A stretch of 47,510 nucleotides of DNA from an uncultured Granulosicoccaceae bacterium. GTDB lineage: Bacteria; Pseudomonadota; Gammaproteobacteria; CALCKW01. The translations under genes were made by a program, and so were the position numbers. The notes under the pieces are model-generated. The model was not told the DNA's origin, made no database searches, and was given only the letters and a program-made list of their open reading frames with translations. Location: the NCBI GenBank assembly GCA_937925815.1, contig CALAMQ010000111.1, positions 1 to 47,510 on the forward strand, written 5' to 3'. This document shows, piece by piece, positions 1-8,220 of the stretch (positions within the stretch are counted from its first letter, which is position 1; each line of letters begins with the position of its first letter).

Positions 1-249
1 CGCGACACCGGCACTGACGGCATGGCGGGCGTGCTCGCAAGCGTTGACTGCGCCGCCACCTCCATCGGCTTCCCGATCCGCAACATGCACACCATCTCAG
101 AAAGTGGCCACACAGGTGATGTGCTCGCGGCGATTCACGTCATTGCAAACACGTTGCTGTCACTCGACAAAGAAGGTGAACTCAAAGACGCGTTCAAGAC
201 CGGCCATGCACGGCTCGATCACGCAACCGACCTCAGCCACGGGGGCTGA
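1..249 (+). CDS. M42 family metallopeptidase, C-terminal fragment
   Basis: The reading frame is open from the first base and ends at TGA 247-249, so only the last 82 codons are present. The segment has the pattern that ends M42 (glutamyl aminopeptidase/endoglucanase-like) enzymes: a glycine-rich start, then 'GFPIRNMHTISESGHTGDV', where a conserved Arg-x-x-His-x-x-x-E stretch precedes the last helix. These are cytoplasmic two-metal aminopeptidases or deacylases. The next gene starts 3 bases downstream, so the two are probably co-transcribed. The metal ligands that would settle the family lie upstream of the window, so the call rests on the C-terminal pattern only. Confidence 0.6.
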   Translation, partial: RDTGTDGMAGVLASVDCAATSIGFPIRNMHTISESGHTGDVLAAIHVIANTLLSLDKEGELKDAFKTGHARLDHATDLSHGG

Positions 250-252
250 GCG

Positions 253-1269
253 GTGCCCGCCGTCACATTGAGCCTTGAAGACTGCCACAATATGGCAAGT
301 CAGGCCCTGCAAGCCCAAGGCTTTTCCGAGGATCAAGCCAACGCCATTGCAGACACCATCACAGCGGCAGAACGCGACGGATGCACTTCGCACGGCCTCT
401 TCCGCGTGCCGTTTTATGTCAACGCCCTTGCCAACCCAGGCACCAACCCAAAAGCCGTGCCTGTGCTGTCCCACCCAGCACCAGCACTTGTGCGGGTGGA
501 TGCCGCAACGGGATTTTGCCCACTGGCATTAAAAGTGGGACTGCCCGCGCTGACAGAAACAGCGCGTAAACAGGGTATTGCAGCACTGGCAATCAACAAC
601 GCCTACAACATCGCCGCCCTCTGGCCAGAGGTTGAGCACCTGGCTGAAAACGGATTGGTGGCGATGGCGTTCACCGCCGCCAACGCGTTTGTTGCGCCAG
701 CCGGCGGCACCAAACCGCTCTTTGGCACCAACCCGATGGCCTTTGCCTGGCCACGTGCAGAGCAACCGCCGCTGGTGTTTGATCAAGCCTCAAGTGTTGC
801 CGCGCGCGGCGAGATCCAACTTCACCTGCGCGACGGCAAGCCGATTCCCGAGGGCTGGGCCATCGACGCCAACGGCCAACCCACCACCGACCCTGAAGCC
901 GCACTCGCCGGCGCGCAACTGCCGTTTGGCGGGCACAAAGGGGCGTCGATTGCGCTCATGGTTGAGCTGCTCGCAGGCGCGTTGATCGGCGACCTCTTCA
1001 GCTTCGAATCCACCGAGCGAGACGTCGCCAACACCGGCGCCCCTTTTGGTGGCGAGTTCTTGCTTGCAATCGACCCGAGCCGCTTTGGCAACGGCAGCCT
1101 CGCCGATCGCCAAGCCCACGCAGAGCGGTTGTTTGCACAGATTCTCGAACAACCCGGCACCCGGCTGCCGAGCGGACGACGCCAGCGCACGCGTGAGACC
1201 ACCCGAGTCGACGGCATCACGATACCGACCGCGTTGCACACGCAGCTAGAGGCTTACATCGCCAACTGA
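253..1269 (+). CDS. Ldh-family NAD(P)H-dependent oxidoreductase, DpkA-like imino-acid reductase
   Basis: A 338-residue protein of the malate/L-lactate dehydrogenase (Ldh_2) family, which is unrelated to Rossmann-fold dehydrogenases. The family signature 'TSHGLFRVPFYVNAL' lies near residues 45-59, with the catalytic His in Ser46-His47-Gly48. The nucleotide-binding part 'GTKPLFGTNPMAFAWP' is near 152-167 and 'LPFGGHKGASIALMVE' near 223-238. The last motif is typical of the delta1-piperideine-2-carboxylate/delta1-pyrroline-2-carboxylate reductase branch (DpkA), which reduces cyclic imino acids to L-pipecolate or L-proline in D-lysine or hydroxyproline breakdown. A GTG start 3 bases after the previous stop suggests an operon. 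Substrate is inferred from the family; a malate, lactate or ureidoglycolate dehydrogenase role cannot be excluded. Confidence 0.8.
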   Translation: MPAVTLSLEDCHNMASQALQAQGFSEDQANAIADTITAAERDGCTSHGLFRVPFYVNALANPGTNPKAVPVLSHPAPALVRVDAATGFCPLALKVGLPALTETARKQGIAALAINNAYNIAALWPEVEHLAENGLVAMAFTAANAFVAPAGGTKPLFGTNPMAFAWPRAEQPPLVFDQASSVAARGEIQLHLRDGKPIPEGWAIDANGQPTTDPEAALAGAQLPFGGHKGASIALMVELLAGALIGDLFSFESTERDVANTGAPFGGEFLLAIDPSRFGNGSLADRQAHAERLFAQILEQPGTRLPSGRRQRTRETTRVDGITIPTALHTQLEAYIAN

Positions 1270-1310
1270 ATGCCTGTTCACGGGCCCACCAATTGGCTGT
1301 GCGCCCGGAT

Positions 1311-2147
1311 CTAAGCGCTCTCGCTTTGGGTGGTCGCAACAACCGCGACCACGATCAACGCCCCGCCAAGCACGGTGAGCGTCGCCGGGATTTCGCCCAG
1401 CACCCACCAGGCAAGCAAGGGCGCTATTGGTGTCTCCAGTGCGCTGAGCACACTGGTGTGTGCCGGGTGCAGGCCACGCGCACCGATCATCAACGCAATC
1501 GACGCAAACAGAAACACCGCTGCAAAAGCCGCGAGAATCGCCACCGTCTGCCACGGCACGGACGCGATTGTCGCGTGGCCACTGAACGCGGCAACCAGCA
1601 ACGCCGATGCAAGCCAGGTTGGGCCTGCCGCCGGTGTCTTGGGCCATGCACGGTAAATGCAAATGACAACCGCCATGCAGACAGTCATGACCATAGCCAA
1701 GGCGTCACCGAACAACCCGCCGGTGGTGAGCGAGCCCGACACCACCAAAACCGCCCCAGTAAGGCTCACGACACTGCCAATCAAAACGCCGCGTGTCGGC
1801 GGTGTCTGCATCCATCGCCAAGCAATCGCTCCGGCGACAAAGGGCGCCGTTGCATAGATTACCGCCACGTTCGCGATCGACGTGTGCAGGAACGCCGGAA
1901 TGAAAGCCGCTGTGCCAAGTGCTGAGACCACCCCAGCAACGCAACCGGGCCGGCCCATGCGCAACTCAACCCCTATGCGGCCACGCAGACCAAGCCAAAG
2001 GCCGAGAAAGGCCACCGAAAACAAGCTGCGCCACCAGACCACACTCGGTCCATCCAACTCGGCTAATCGCACGAACACACCGGCCGTGCTGAACGCCACC
2101 ACCGACGCCAGCAACCAAGCCACCGACACCCCAACACCCGTACGCAT
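1311..2147 (-). CDS. EamA/DMT-superfamily transporter
   Basis: A 278-residue, very hydrophobic protein with about ten membrane helices in two EamA repeats. The first helix holds 'LLASVVAFSTAGVFVRLAEL' and the second repeat ends in 'LGEIPATLTVLGGALIVVA', the usual last-helix signature of drug/metabolite exporters of the inner membrane. Substrates in this family include amino acids, purines and small metabolites and cannot be read from sequence. It converges on the Ldh-family gene and is divergent from the WYL regulator, with a strong palindrome in the shared 107-base gap, so that regulator may control it. Confidence 0.85.
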   Translation of the reverse strand: MRTGVGVSVAWLLASVVAFSTAGVFVRLAELDGPSVVWWRSLFSVAFLGLWLGLRGRIGVELRMGRPGCVAGVVSALGTAAFIPAFLHTSIANVAVIYATAPFVAGAIAWRWMQTPPTRGVLIGSVVSLTGAVLVVSGSLTTGGLFGDALAMVMTVCMAVVICIYRAWPKTPAAGPTWLASALLVAAFSGHATIASVPWQTVAILAAFAAVFLFASIALMIGARGLHPAHTSVLSALETPIAPLLAWWVLGEIPATLTVLGGALIVVAVVATTQSESA

Positions 2148-2184
2148 GTCGCTGTTTCCCCGCCGAAAACGGCAGCCTGCCTGA

Positions 2185-2214
2185 GCGCCCCTGACAGCGT
2201 GTTGTCAGGGGTGC
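2185..2214. promoter_or_regulatory. 30-bp palindrome between EamA exporter and WYL regulator
   Basis: Arms GCGCCCCTGACA (2185-2196) and TGTCAGGGGTGC (2203-2214) match at 11 of 12 positions around a 6-base spacer; the inner nine pairs are perfect. It sits in the divergent gap, 41 bases before the GTG of the WYL regulator. A dimeric HTH protein would fit such a site, so it is a likely operator of the adjacent regulator. As RNA it could also fold into a hairpin, but no U tract follows on either strand. Confidence 0.6.
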
Positions 2215-2254
2215 AATGCTAGGGTGTACATCACTGTGATGGAGGGCGTTCGCC

Positions 2255-2941
2255 GTGGGCTCGGTTGACCGACTGTTCAGTATCATCCAACTGCTGCGGC
2301 GACGGCGCGGCCCCGTCACGGCAAACCACATCGCCGAGTCACTTGGTGTCTCCGTGCGCACCGTATACCGCGACATCCAACGCCTGCAACGCAGCGGCAC
2401 CCCCATCGCAAGCGAACCCGGCGTTGGTTACCGCCTGCTGCCAAGCTACGACCTCGCCCCAGTGCAGCTCACACGCGAAGAACAACAGGCACTGGATCTC
2501 GCGCTGCAACTCCTCGCGCGCACCGGCGACTGCGGCCTCGTGCGCACCGCAGACCGGCTGCGCCAGAAACTCCCTTGTGGGGACATCCTCACCGACCCAA
2601 CCTTGCACACATCGACATGGGCCCCGCTCTACCCGGCTACCGCGTCCCCCTGCGCGCTGCGCGAGGCGATTGACGACGAATGCGAGATTGACATTGAGTA
2701 CACCGACGAAAATGGCCACTCGAGCACACGGCGCCTTCGACCCGTTGCTGTGATCTATTACACCGACGTCACAGTGCTGGCCGCCTGGTGCCAATTGCGC
2801 AACGACTTCCGACACTTCCGCCTCGACCGCATCACCGCGCTGCAGCGCTGCAACACCCGCTTCTCAGGCGAGGGGTCAGGCTTGCGCGCCCGCTGGCACG
2901 CAAGCCAACGCAACAACCCCCGGCGGGTGGGGTCACTCTAA
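2255..2941 (+). CDS. YafY-type HTH-WYL transcriptional regulator
   Basis: A 228-residue cytoplasmic DNA-binding protein. Residues 1-60 form an HTH_11/DeoR-like winged helix ('LGVSVRTVYRDIQRL' is the recognition helix). Residues about 130-200 form a WYL-type ligand-binding domain, with 'YYTDVTVLAAWCQLRNDFRHF' in two pieces matching the family pattern of 'W-C-x-x-R-x-x-x-R-x-F' followed by 'RLDRI'. WYL domains sense small ligands or nucleic acid. The GTG start is supported by GGAGGG at 2241-2246, 8 bases upstream; an ATG at 2239 is out of frame. A palindrome at 2185-2214 lies just upstream, suggesting autoregulation and control of the divergent exporter. Confidence 0.85.
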   Translation: MGSVDRLFSIIQLLRRRRGPVTANHIAESLGVSVRTVYRDIQRLQRSGTPIASEPGVGYRLLPSYDLAPVQLTREEQQALDLALQLLARTGDCGLVRTADRLRQKLPCGDILTDPTLHTSTWAPLYPATASPCALREAIDDECEIDIEYTDENGHSSTRRLRPVAVIYYTDVTVLAAWCQLRNDFRHFRLDRITALQRCNTRFSGEGSGLRARWHASQRNNPRRVGSL

Positions 2942-3046
2942 GGCCGGCACTTCCCCTCCTCAACGACCGATAGGTGAGCTTGCCTGTCCAGAGTTTGGCC
3001 ATGCACTCGCTTTCGTTGCGGGCGCACGGTACGCGCCGCCGTGTTG

Positions 3047-3114
3047 ATTTTAATATTTGTAAAACTCAACGCCGTATGGGTACACTGATCGCCAAGTTTT
3101 ACCAATATTAAAAT
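3047..3114. promoter_or_regulatory. Twin palindromic operators and promoter of the XRE-cupin regulator and importer-hydantoinase operon
   Basis: Two 20-base elements (3047-3066 and 3095-3114) are inverted repeats of each other with 19 of 20 matches. Each is itself a palindrome of the form TTTTA-N7-TAAAA (3048-3064 and 3097-3113), so these look like two binding sites with centres 49 bp apart. A possible promoter lies between and within them: -35 TTGTAA at 3057-3062 and -10 TACACT at 3081-3086, spacer 18. Repressor bound at both sites would cover the -35 and the start region. The ATG of the XRE-cupin gene follows 5 bases after the second site. No clear Shine-Dalgarno is seen. Confidence 0.7.
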
Positions 3115-3119
3115 TCTAC

Positions 3120-3773
3120 ATGACCTCAACACCCGCCCCAACACCCGATTCCCGCCCAAACAACCTGGGCAAACAACTGCGGGAACGCCGCACAGAACTC
3201 GGCCTGACCCTCAAGGACGTCGCTGAACGCGCCGGCTTATCGGTTGGTTTCATTTCATTGATCGAGCGAGACCGCACCGTACCCTCATTGTCTTCGCTGG
3301 TCTCGGTCGCCCGGGTACTCGGCCTGCCGCTTGGCAACTTGCTGGAACGGCCCAGCAATGACTCCCCCCTGACCCGAAGCCAACAACGGCCGGTCTTCAG
3401 CATCGGCGATGGCGACCTGAGTTATGAACGGCTGTCGACCCATTTCCCAGGCAACGTGCTGCGAAGCGTATTGGTGCACGAGCCACCCGGCCACCGCGCT
3501 GAACCCATCAGCCACGACGGCGAAGAGATGGTGTTCGTGATCGCGGGGACGATCACAGTCGAGATTGATCACCAGGTTCACGTCTTGGGCGAAGGCGATT
3601 CTGTCCACTTCGAATCCACGCGAACCCACTCCACTTGGAACCATGGAACGACGACCGCCACAGTACTGTGGGTCGGCACCATGGATGTTTTTGGCGAAGG
3701 CAAAGACCAGGACACCGCGGACCCACTGCACCGCGGCGAACGCAACACCAACGCCCCACACAACGGGGACTGA
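3120..3773 (+). CDS. XRE-family regulator with C-terminal cupin domain
   Basis: A 217-residue regulator. Residues 15-75 are an XRE/Cro-type helix-turn-helix ('LGLTLKDVAERAGLSVGFIS', then 'PSLSSLVSVARVLGLPL'). Residues 115-185 form a cupin sensor domain with 'HDGEEMVFVIAGTITVEID' and 'GDSVHFESTRTHSTWN', the usual small barrel. Such MerR-unrelated XRE-cupin proteins (PuuR-like) commonly repress catabolic or polyamine genes until a ligand binds. The gene begins just after twin palindromes at 3047-3114 and is only 16 bases ahead of the ABC binding-protein gene, so it probably controls itself and the whole operon to 16335. The ligand is presumably an imported amide or its breakdown product (inference). 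Confidence 0.88.
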   Translation: MTSTPAPTPDSRPNNLGKQLRERRTELGLTLKDVAERAGLSVGFISLIERDRTVPSLSSLVSVARVLGLPLGNLLERPSNDSPLTRSQQRPVFSIGDGDLSYERLSTHFPGNVLRSVLVHEPPGHRAEPISHDGEEMVFVIAGTITVEIDHQVHVLGEGDSVHFESTRTHSTWNHGTTTATVLWVGTMDVFGEGKDQDTADPLHRGERNTNAPHNGD

Positions 3774-3789
3774 CTCGGAGATGAATCCC

Positions 3790-5379
3790 ATGCAACGACA
3801 CAAGAAACTGGTACTCGGCGGCGTCGCCGCGGCGGTCATGGCCGTGACCCATGCGGTCTCGGCAGGTGGCGTATTGCGCCTCGACGAAGTCGCAGTCGGC
3901 GAGCTCGATCCCGGCAAAGCCTCGGATTACGCTGATTCGATTCTCATGTTTAACGTCTACGACACCCTAGTGCTACCCGAGCAGGGTGGACCAGGTCTGG
4001 TGCCGCACCTCGCAAAGAGCTGGGAAGCCGACGGCAACAGCTACACCTTCACGTTGCGCGATGACGTGCAATTTCAAAGCGGCAACCCGCTGACAGCCGA
4101 CGACGTCGTGTTTTCACTCGAACGCATGCAGAATCTTGGGCAGGGCTTGTCTTATCTGTTCGCTGGCGTTGAATCCGCTGAAGCCGTAGACGGCAGTACC
4201 GTGCGATTCAATCTCAGCACGCCCTACGCACCCTTTGTCGCGTCTTTGCTAAGGCTCCCCATTGTCGACAAAGCACTCGTCATGGCAAACCTGGGTGAAG
4301 GCGAAGGCGAGATGGGTGACTGGGGGCAGGCTTTCCTAAGCCAGAACGCCGCCGGCACTGGTGCCTACACGGTCAGCTCGCACAACCCGCAAGAAGAAAC
4401 CGTGATGGCCAAGCACGACGGTTACTTCCTCGACATTGCCGACGCCGCACCCGATACCGTTCGCCTGCGTTACGGGCTCGAGCCCGCCACGGTCCGCACC
4501 TTGATCGCACAGGGCGAGCACGACATTTCATCCCAGTGGCTGCCGCCAGAAGTGCTCAAAGCGCTCGCCGGTGACGGCGCACAACTGCTGACCGAAGGTG
4601 GCACCGGTGCGTTTTACGTCAAAATGAACACCACCAAGCCACCGCTTGATGACGCTAACTGCCGCCTGGCTCTGAGCCACGCGTTTGACTACGACGCCGC
4701 GGTGAAAATGATCGCGGTCACCGACGACATCAGCCAGGGCAGCGCGGCGAGCGGCGCGGTGCCGGTCGGCATGCTCGGTGCCAACTCAGCCGACAACATC
4801 CTCAAGCAGGATATGGACGCGGCCAAGGCGGCGCTCGAACAGTGCCAATACAACCCAGCCGACCACGAACTCGAGTTGTCTTGGATTGCCGAGGTGCCAA
4901 TCGAAGAGCGCTTTGCACTCTTGATGCAGGCGAACTTCACCGCACTGGGTTTCAACGCCAGCATCAAGAAACTGCCGTGGGCACTCTTTGCCGAGCAAGT
5001 CTCCAAACCTGAGAACACGCCACACATCTCGCAGCTGTTCGTCAACGCCGTCACCGGCGACCCCGACACACTGCTGTATGGCATGTACCACTCGGGTTCA
5101 GCCGGCACCTGGCAGTCTCCTGAGTACCTGAACGACGGCGAAGTCGACTCGCTCCTGGATCAGGGCCGCACGGCGGCTGACCCCGCAGCACGTGCCAGTG
5201 CCTACAGTGCGTTGAACGAACGGCTGATGGCTATCGCACCGACCATCTACGGCTATGACCGTCAGTCGGTGTTTGCGGCCAGCACCCGCGTCAAAGCGCC
5301 TGCGCTGTCCGACCCCGCGCAGGCTTTCGGACTCGACGGCATGGGATTTAGCTTCCGTTTGATGGAAGTTGCCGAGTAA
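3790..5379 (+). CDS. Peptide/opine-type ABC transporter substrate-binding protein (SBP_bac_5)
   Basis: A 529-residue periplasmic binding protein of the DppA/OppA class. It starts with a signal peptide (charged 'MQRHKK', hydrophobic core to 'AVSAGG'). It has family patterns such as 'LVPHLAKSWEADGNSYTFTL' and 'DDVQFQSGNPLTADDVVFSL' near the N-terminus. ATG 3790 is preferred over ATG 3781 because CGGAG at 3776-3780 is then 9 bases upstream rather than touching the start codon. It is followed by two permeases and two ATPases, giving a complete importer. Being in one operon with HyuA/HyuB suggests a cyclic amide, hydantoin or modified peptide as ligand; this is inference, since this class binds varied ligands. 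Confidence 0.92.
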   Translation: MQRHKKLVLGGVAAAVMAVTHAVSAGGVLRLDEVAVGELDPGKASDYADSILMFNVYDTLVLPEQGGPGLVPHLAKSWEADGNSYTFTLRDDVQFQSGNPLTADDVVFSLERMQNLGQGLSYLFAGVESAEAVDGSTVRFNLSTPYAPFVASLLRLPIVDKALVMANLGEGEGEMGDWGQAFLSQNAAGTGAYTVSSHNPQEETVMAKHDGYFLDIADAAPDTVRLRYGLEPATVRTLIAQGEHDISSQWLPPEVLKALAGDGAQLLTEGGTGAFYVKMNTTKPPLDDANCRLALSHAFDYDAAVKMIAVTDDISQGSAASGAVPVGMLGANSADNILKQDMDAAKAALEQCQYNPADHELELSWIAEVPIEERFALLMQANFTALGFNASIKKLPWALFAEQVSKPENTPHISQLFVNAVTGDPDTLLYGMYHSGSAGTWQSPEYLNDGEVDSLLDQGRTAADPAARASAYSALNERLMAIAPTIYGYDRQSVFAASTRVKAPALSDPAQAFGLDGMGFSFRLMEVAE

Positions 5380-5391
5380 GCGAAGCGAACT

Positions 5392-5430
5392 GGGCCAGCG
5401 CTGTATTTTCCGCAGCCTGGCCCCTCTTTT
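5392..5430 (+). terminator. Stem-loop with U-rich tail between binding-protein and permease genes
   Basis: GGGCCAG-c-GCTG (5392-5403) pairs with CAGC-CTGGCCC (5413-5423), an 11-bp stem with one bulged base and a 9-base loop, followed by CTCTTTTCT. It lies in the 107-base gap between the binding-protein and first permease genes. It looks like a partial terminator or 3' stabilising hairpin that would leave the binding protein more abundant than the membrane parts. A similar element occurs in the second importer operon at 18714-18765. Confidence 0.6.
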
Positions 5431-5486
5431 CTAACAATCCACCCCGCACCAACACAGTGCCGGGGTGCCTCTGAGAGGGATATTGC

Positions 5487-6512
5487 GTGATCGCGTTGAC
5501 GCGCCTGATTGCCAAACGGCTTGCCACCGCGTCTCTGGTTCTGATCGGTGTGTCGATGCTGATCTTCGCCATTGCGCGAGTCATTCCGGGCGACCCCGCG
5601 CGCATCGCGCTCGGCCCCAACGCAACTGATGAACAACTTGCGAAGCTTCGTGCCGAGCTGCGGCTCGACGACTCTTTGCCCGCACAGTACGCGCACTTTG
5701 TCTCCGAACTCCTGCAGGGTGACCTCGGTATCTCGCTCTACACCAACCGCCCAGTGACCACCGACATTGCGCAGTTCCTGCCAGCAACGCTCGAACTCGT
5801 GTTGGTCGCTGGCACCATGATGGTACTGATCGGCTTGCCACTTGGCATGCTCTCAGCCCGTTACGAGGGCAAGTGGGTCGACAACCTGATCCGCATCGTG
5901 TCCTTGCTCGGCGTCTCCGCACCAAGCTTCGTGTGGGCCGTGATATTGATGCTGCTGTTTGCCTTCTACCTGCCGTTCTTCCCGATCGCTGGTCGCATCA
6001 GCGAACAATACGCAATCGACCCGGTCACGGGATTCTTGTTGATTGACACCTTGCTCGCAGGAAAACCCTGGGCCTGGCTCGACGCGGCTTGGCATATTGC
6101 GCTGCCTGCTTTTGCGCTCGCGTTATCAGGCATTGGCCAGGCCGCACGCTTGACCCGCGCCAATATGGTAGAGACCTACAACACGCCCTATATCGAGATG
6201 GCACGAAGCTACGGGTTCAGTGAGTCGCGTATCGCGCGGCGCTACGCTTTTAAACCCTCACTGATCCCATCGCTGACCATCATCGGTCTCGACTTTGCCG
6301 CGATGCTCGGCAACGCCTTTCTAGTGGAAGCCGTGTTCGCCTGGCCCGGACTCTCCCGCTACGGAGTGGCCGTGATCCTGCGCAAAGACCTCAATGCCAT
6401 CCTCGGCACTGTGCTTGTGATCTCGGCAACCTTTCTCATCATCAACATCATCGTCGACTTGCTGATCGCCTGGCTCAATCCGCGCATTCGACATGCAGAG
6501 CAAAAGCCGTGA
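5487..6512 (+). CDS. ABC transporter permease, DppB-like
   Basis: A 341-residue inner-membrane permease with about six helices. The N-terminus 'RLIAKRLATASLVLIGVSML' and the following 'RVIPGDPARIALGPNAT' are the hallmark of the DppB/OppB subfamily. The cytoplasmic EAA loop that docks the ATPases is near residues 230-250 ('ARSYGFSESRIARRYAFKPS'). The GTG start has GAGAGGG about 9 bases upstream at 5472-5478. Its stop overlaps the next permease start by 4 bases (GTGA), so the two subunits are translationally coupled. It should pair with the DppC-like protein in one heterodimeric channel. Confidence 0.92.
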   Translation: MIALTRLIAKRLATASLVLIGVSMLIFAIARVIPGDPARIALGPNATDEQLAKLRAELRLDDSLPAQYAHFVSELLQGDLGISLYTNRPVTTDIAQFLPATLELVLVAGTMMVLIGLPLGMLSARYEGKWVDNLIRIVSLLGVSAPSFVWAVILMLLFAFYLPFFPIAGRISEQYAIDPVTGFLLIDTLLAGKPWAWLDAAWHIALPAFALALSGIGQAARLTRANMVETYNTPYIEMARSYGFSESRIARRYAFKPSLIPSLTIIGLDFAAMLGNAFLVEAVFAWPGLSRYGVAVILRKDLNAILGTVLVISATFLIINIIVDLLIAWLNPRIRHAEQKP

Positions 6513-7342
6513 AACGCATCATCGCCATCTTGCTGTTGAACCCCATGTCTCTGCTCGGTGTGGTGCTGGTGTCCGCCGTCATCTGCGGAGCGGTCTTTGC
6601 CGACTGGATAGCGCCCTTTCCGGAACACCGGGGCGCGGTTGTCGATTTCTCGAATTTCAACCAGCCGCCGAACTGGCCTTACATCATGGGCACCGACCTC
6701 GTCGGCCGTGACATCTTCAGCCGCATCCTCTACGCCTACCGAATCTCACTGTTGCTTGGCGTGGTGGTGCTAGTGATTGCTGTGCCAATCGGGGTGATCA
6801 GCGGCCTCGCCGCAGGCTACCTCAAGGGCTGGCCGAGCTTTGTGATCATGCGCATCACAGATGTCTTCCTCTCCATCCCACCACTGGTGCTCGCAATGTC
6901 CATGATGGGGCTGCTCGAGCCGACGCTGATCAACGGCATGCTCGCGGTCACTGCGATGTGGTGGCCGTGGTACACGCGTCTCGTCTACAACGTCACGCGT
7001 GCGGAAAAGCAAGAGGGCTATGTCCTCGCCGCCGAAACCCTCGGCGCGTCGACGCCGCACATCTTGTTTCGCGAAATCCTGCCAAACTGCCTGCCGCCAA
7101 TCCTGACCAAGATGACGCTCGACTTTGGCTTCGTGATCCTGATCGCATCCTCCTTGTCATTCCTCGGGCTGGGTGTTCAACCTCCAACCCCAGACCTCGG
7201 CTCAATGGTGGCTGACGGCGCAAAGTACTTGCCCGATTCCTGGTGGCTTACGGTCTTTCCCGGACTTGCAATATTGGTGGCGGTATTCGGCTTCAACCTC
7301 ATCGGCGACGCGCTGCGCGACATTCTCGGTGCCGAATCGTGA
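6509..7342 (+). CDS. ABC transporter permease, DppC-like
   Basis: A 277-residue inner-membrane permease, partner of the preceding DppB-like protein. Features typical of the DppC/OppC subfamily are 'HIMGTDLVGRD'-type sequence near residues 50-62 (here 'YIMGTDLVGRDIFSRILYAY') and the EAA loop 'AAETLGASTPHILFREILPN' near 175-194. The C-terminal 'FPGLAILVAVFGFNLIGDAL' is also a family hallmark. About six membrane helices are visible. GTG start at 6509 overlaps the previous stop; its own stop overlaps the GTG of the ATPase gene, so the chain of coupling continues. Confidence 0.92.
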   Translation: MKRIIAILLLNPMSLLGVVLVSAVICGAVFADWIAPFPEHRGAVVDFSNFNQPPNWPYIMGTDLVGRDIFSRILYAYRISLLLGVVVLVIAVPIGVISGLAAGYLKGWPSFVIMRITDVFLSIPPLVLAMSMMGLLEPTLINGMLAVTAMWWPWYTRLVYNVTRAEKQEGYVLAAETLGASTPHILFREILPNCLPPILTKMTLDFGFVILIASSLSFLGLGVQPPTPDLGSMVADGAKYLPDSWWLTVFPGLAILVAVFGFNLIGDALRDILGAES

Positions 7343-8220
7343 ACACGCCAACACTCGCCATCGACAACCTCAATCTCAGCTTCAAGGGCCTCTTATCCCG
7401 CACCCAGGTACTCCACAGCGTGTCATTGAACGTTGAGAAAGGTGAGAGAGTCGCCTTGGTTGGGGAGTCAGGCTCGGGCAAATCTGTGCTCGCACGCCTC
7501 GTGCTCGGACTGCTGCAAGATCAGCGCGGTGTCGAGGTGAGCGGTCGCATTGGCTTTGCCGGCACCGAACTCGATCAGCTCTCGCGCGCTGCCCGCCGAG
7601 CCCTGCGCGGCCGCGACATGTCGATGATATTTCAAGACCCAACGTCCTCTTTGAACCCCATGTTCACCATCGGCAATCAATTCCACGAGGTATTGCAGCG
7701 CCGCACACCCGACCTCGGCACCGGTCAGGCACAGGACACCGCACGCAGCTGGCTCGACCGGGTATCCATTCCCGACACCGATCGCGTGCTCGCGTCCTAC
7801 CCCTTCCAACTCTCCGGTGGCATGAACCAACGCGTGATGATCGCCATGGCACTGGCCAACAACCCGACACTCTTGCTCGCCGACGAGCCAGGCACTGCAC
7901 TTGATGTCACCGTCCAGGCTCAGACGCTGGAGTTGATGCGCGCACTTGCGGAGGACGTCGGCACAGCGGTGTTGTTCATCTCGCACAACCTCGGGGTGGT
8001 TCGCGAGTTTGCCGACCGGGTCTACGTCATCCACCGCGGCCGGATCGTCGAGAGCGGTTCGACAACCGCCGTATTTGACAACCCCGGACACCCATACACT
8101 CAAGCGTTGCTCGCCGCCATTCCACGCATCACCGGCGACGGCATTCCCGACTTGCCCGAACAGATTGATCTCAGTCACCCAGCCGTGCACCACAACACCG
8201 GACCCGCAGGCCATGACTGA
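7339..8220 (+). CDS. ABC transporter ATP-binding protein, DppD-like
   Basis: A 293-residue cytoplasmic ATPase. Walker A 'GESGSGKS' is near residue 42, the Q-loop '[16 protein letters not shown]' near 100, the signature '[15 protein letters not shown]' near 160, and Walker B '[14 protein letters not shown]' near 180. The C-terminal '[12 protein letters not shown]' is the oligopeptide-importer (OppD/DppD) tail. GTG 7339 overlaps the preceding stop (GTGA) and is chosen over longer upstream readings because homology to the family begins here. The invariant DEPT of most members reads DEPG in this protein, a mild departure just after the catalytic Glu. It pairs with the next gene product. Confidence 0.92.
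   Translation: MNTPTLAIDNLNLSFKGLLSRTQVLHSVSLNVEKGERVALVGESGSGKSVLARLVLGLLQDQRGVEVSGRIGFAGTELDQLSRAARRALRGRDMSMIFQDPTSSLNPMFTIGNQFHEVLQRRTPDLGTGQAQDTARSWLDRVSIPDTDRVLASYPFQLSGGMNQRVMIAMALANNPTLLLADEPGTALDVTVQAQTLELMRALAEDVGTAVLFISHNLGVVREFADRVYVIHRGRIVESGSTTAVFDNPGHPYTQALLAAIPRITGDGIPDLPEQIDLSHPAVHHNTGPAGHD

Noticed and set aside
3565-3789. Long upstream extension of the binding-protein frame
   Set aside because: It overlaps the XRE-cupin gene in another frame; the signal peptide and ribosome binding site place the start at 3790.
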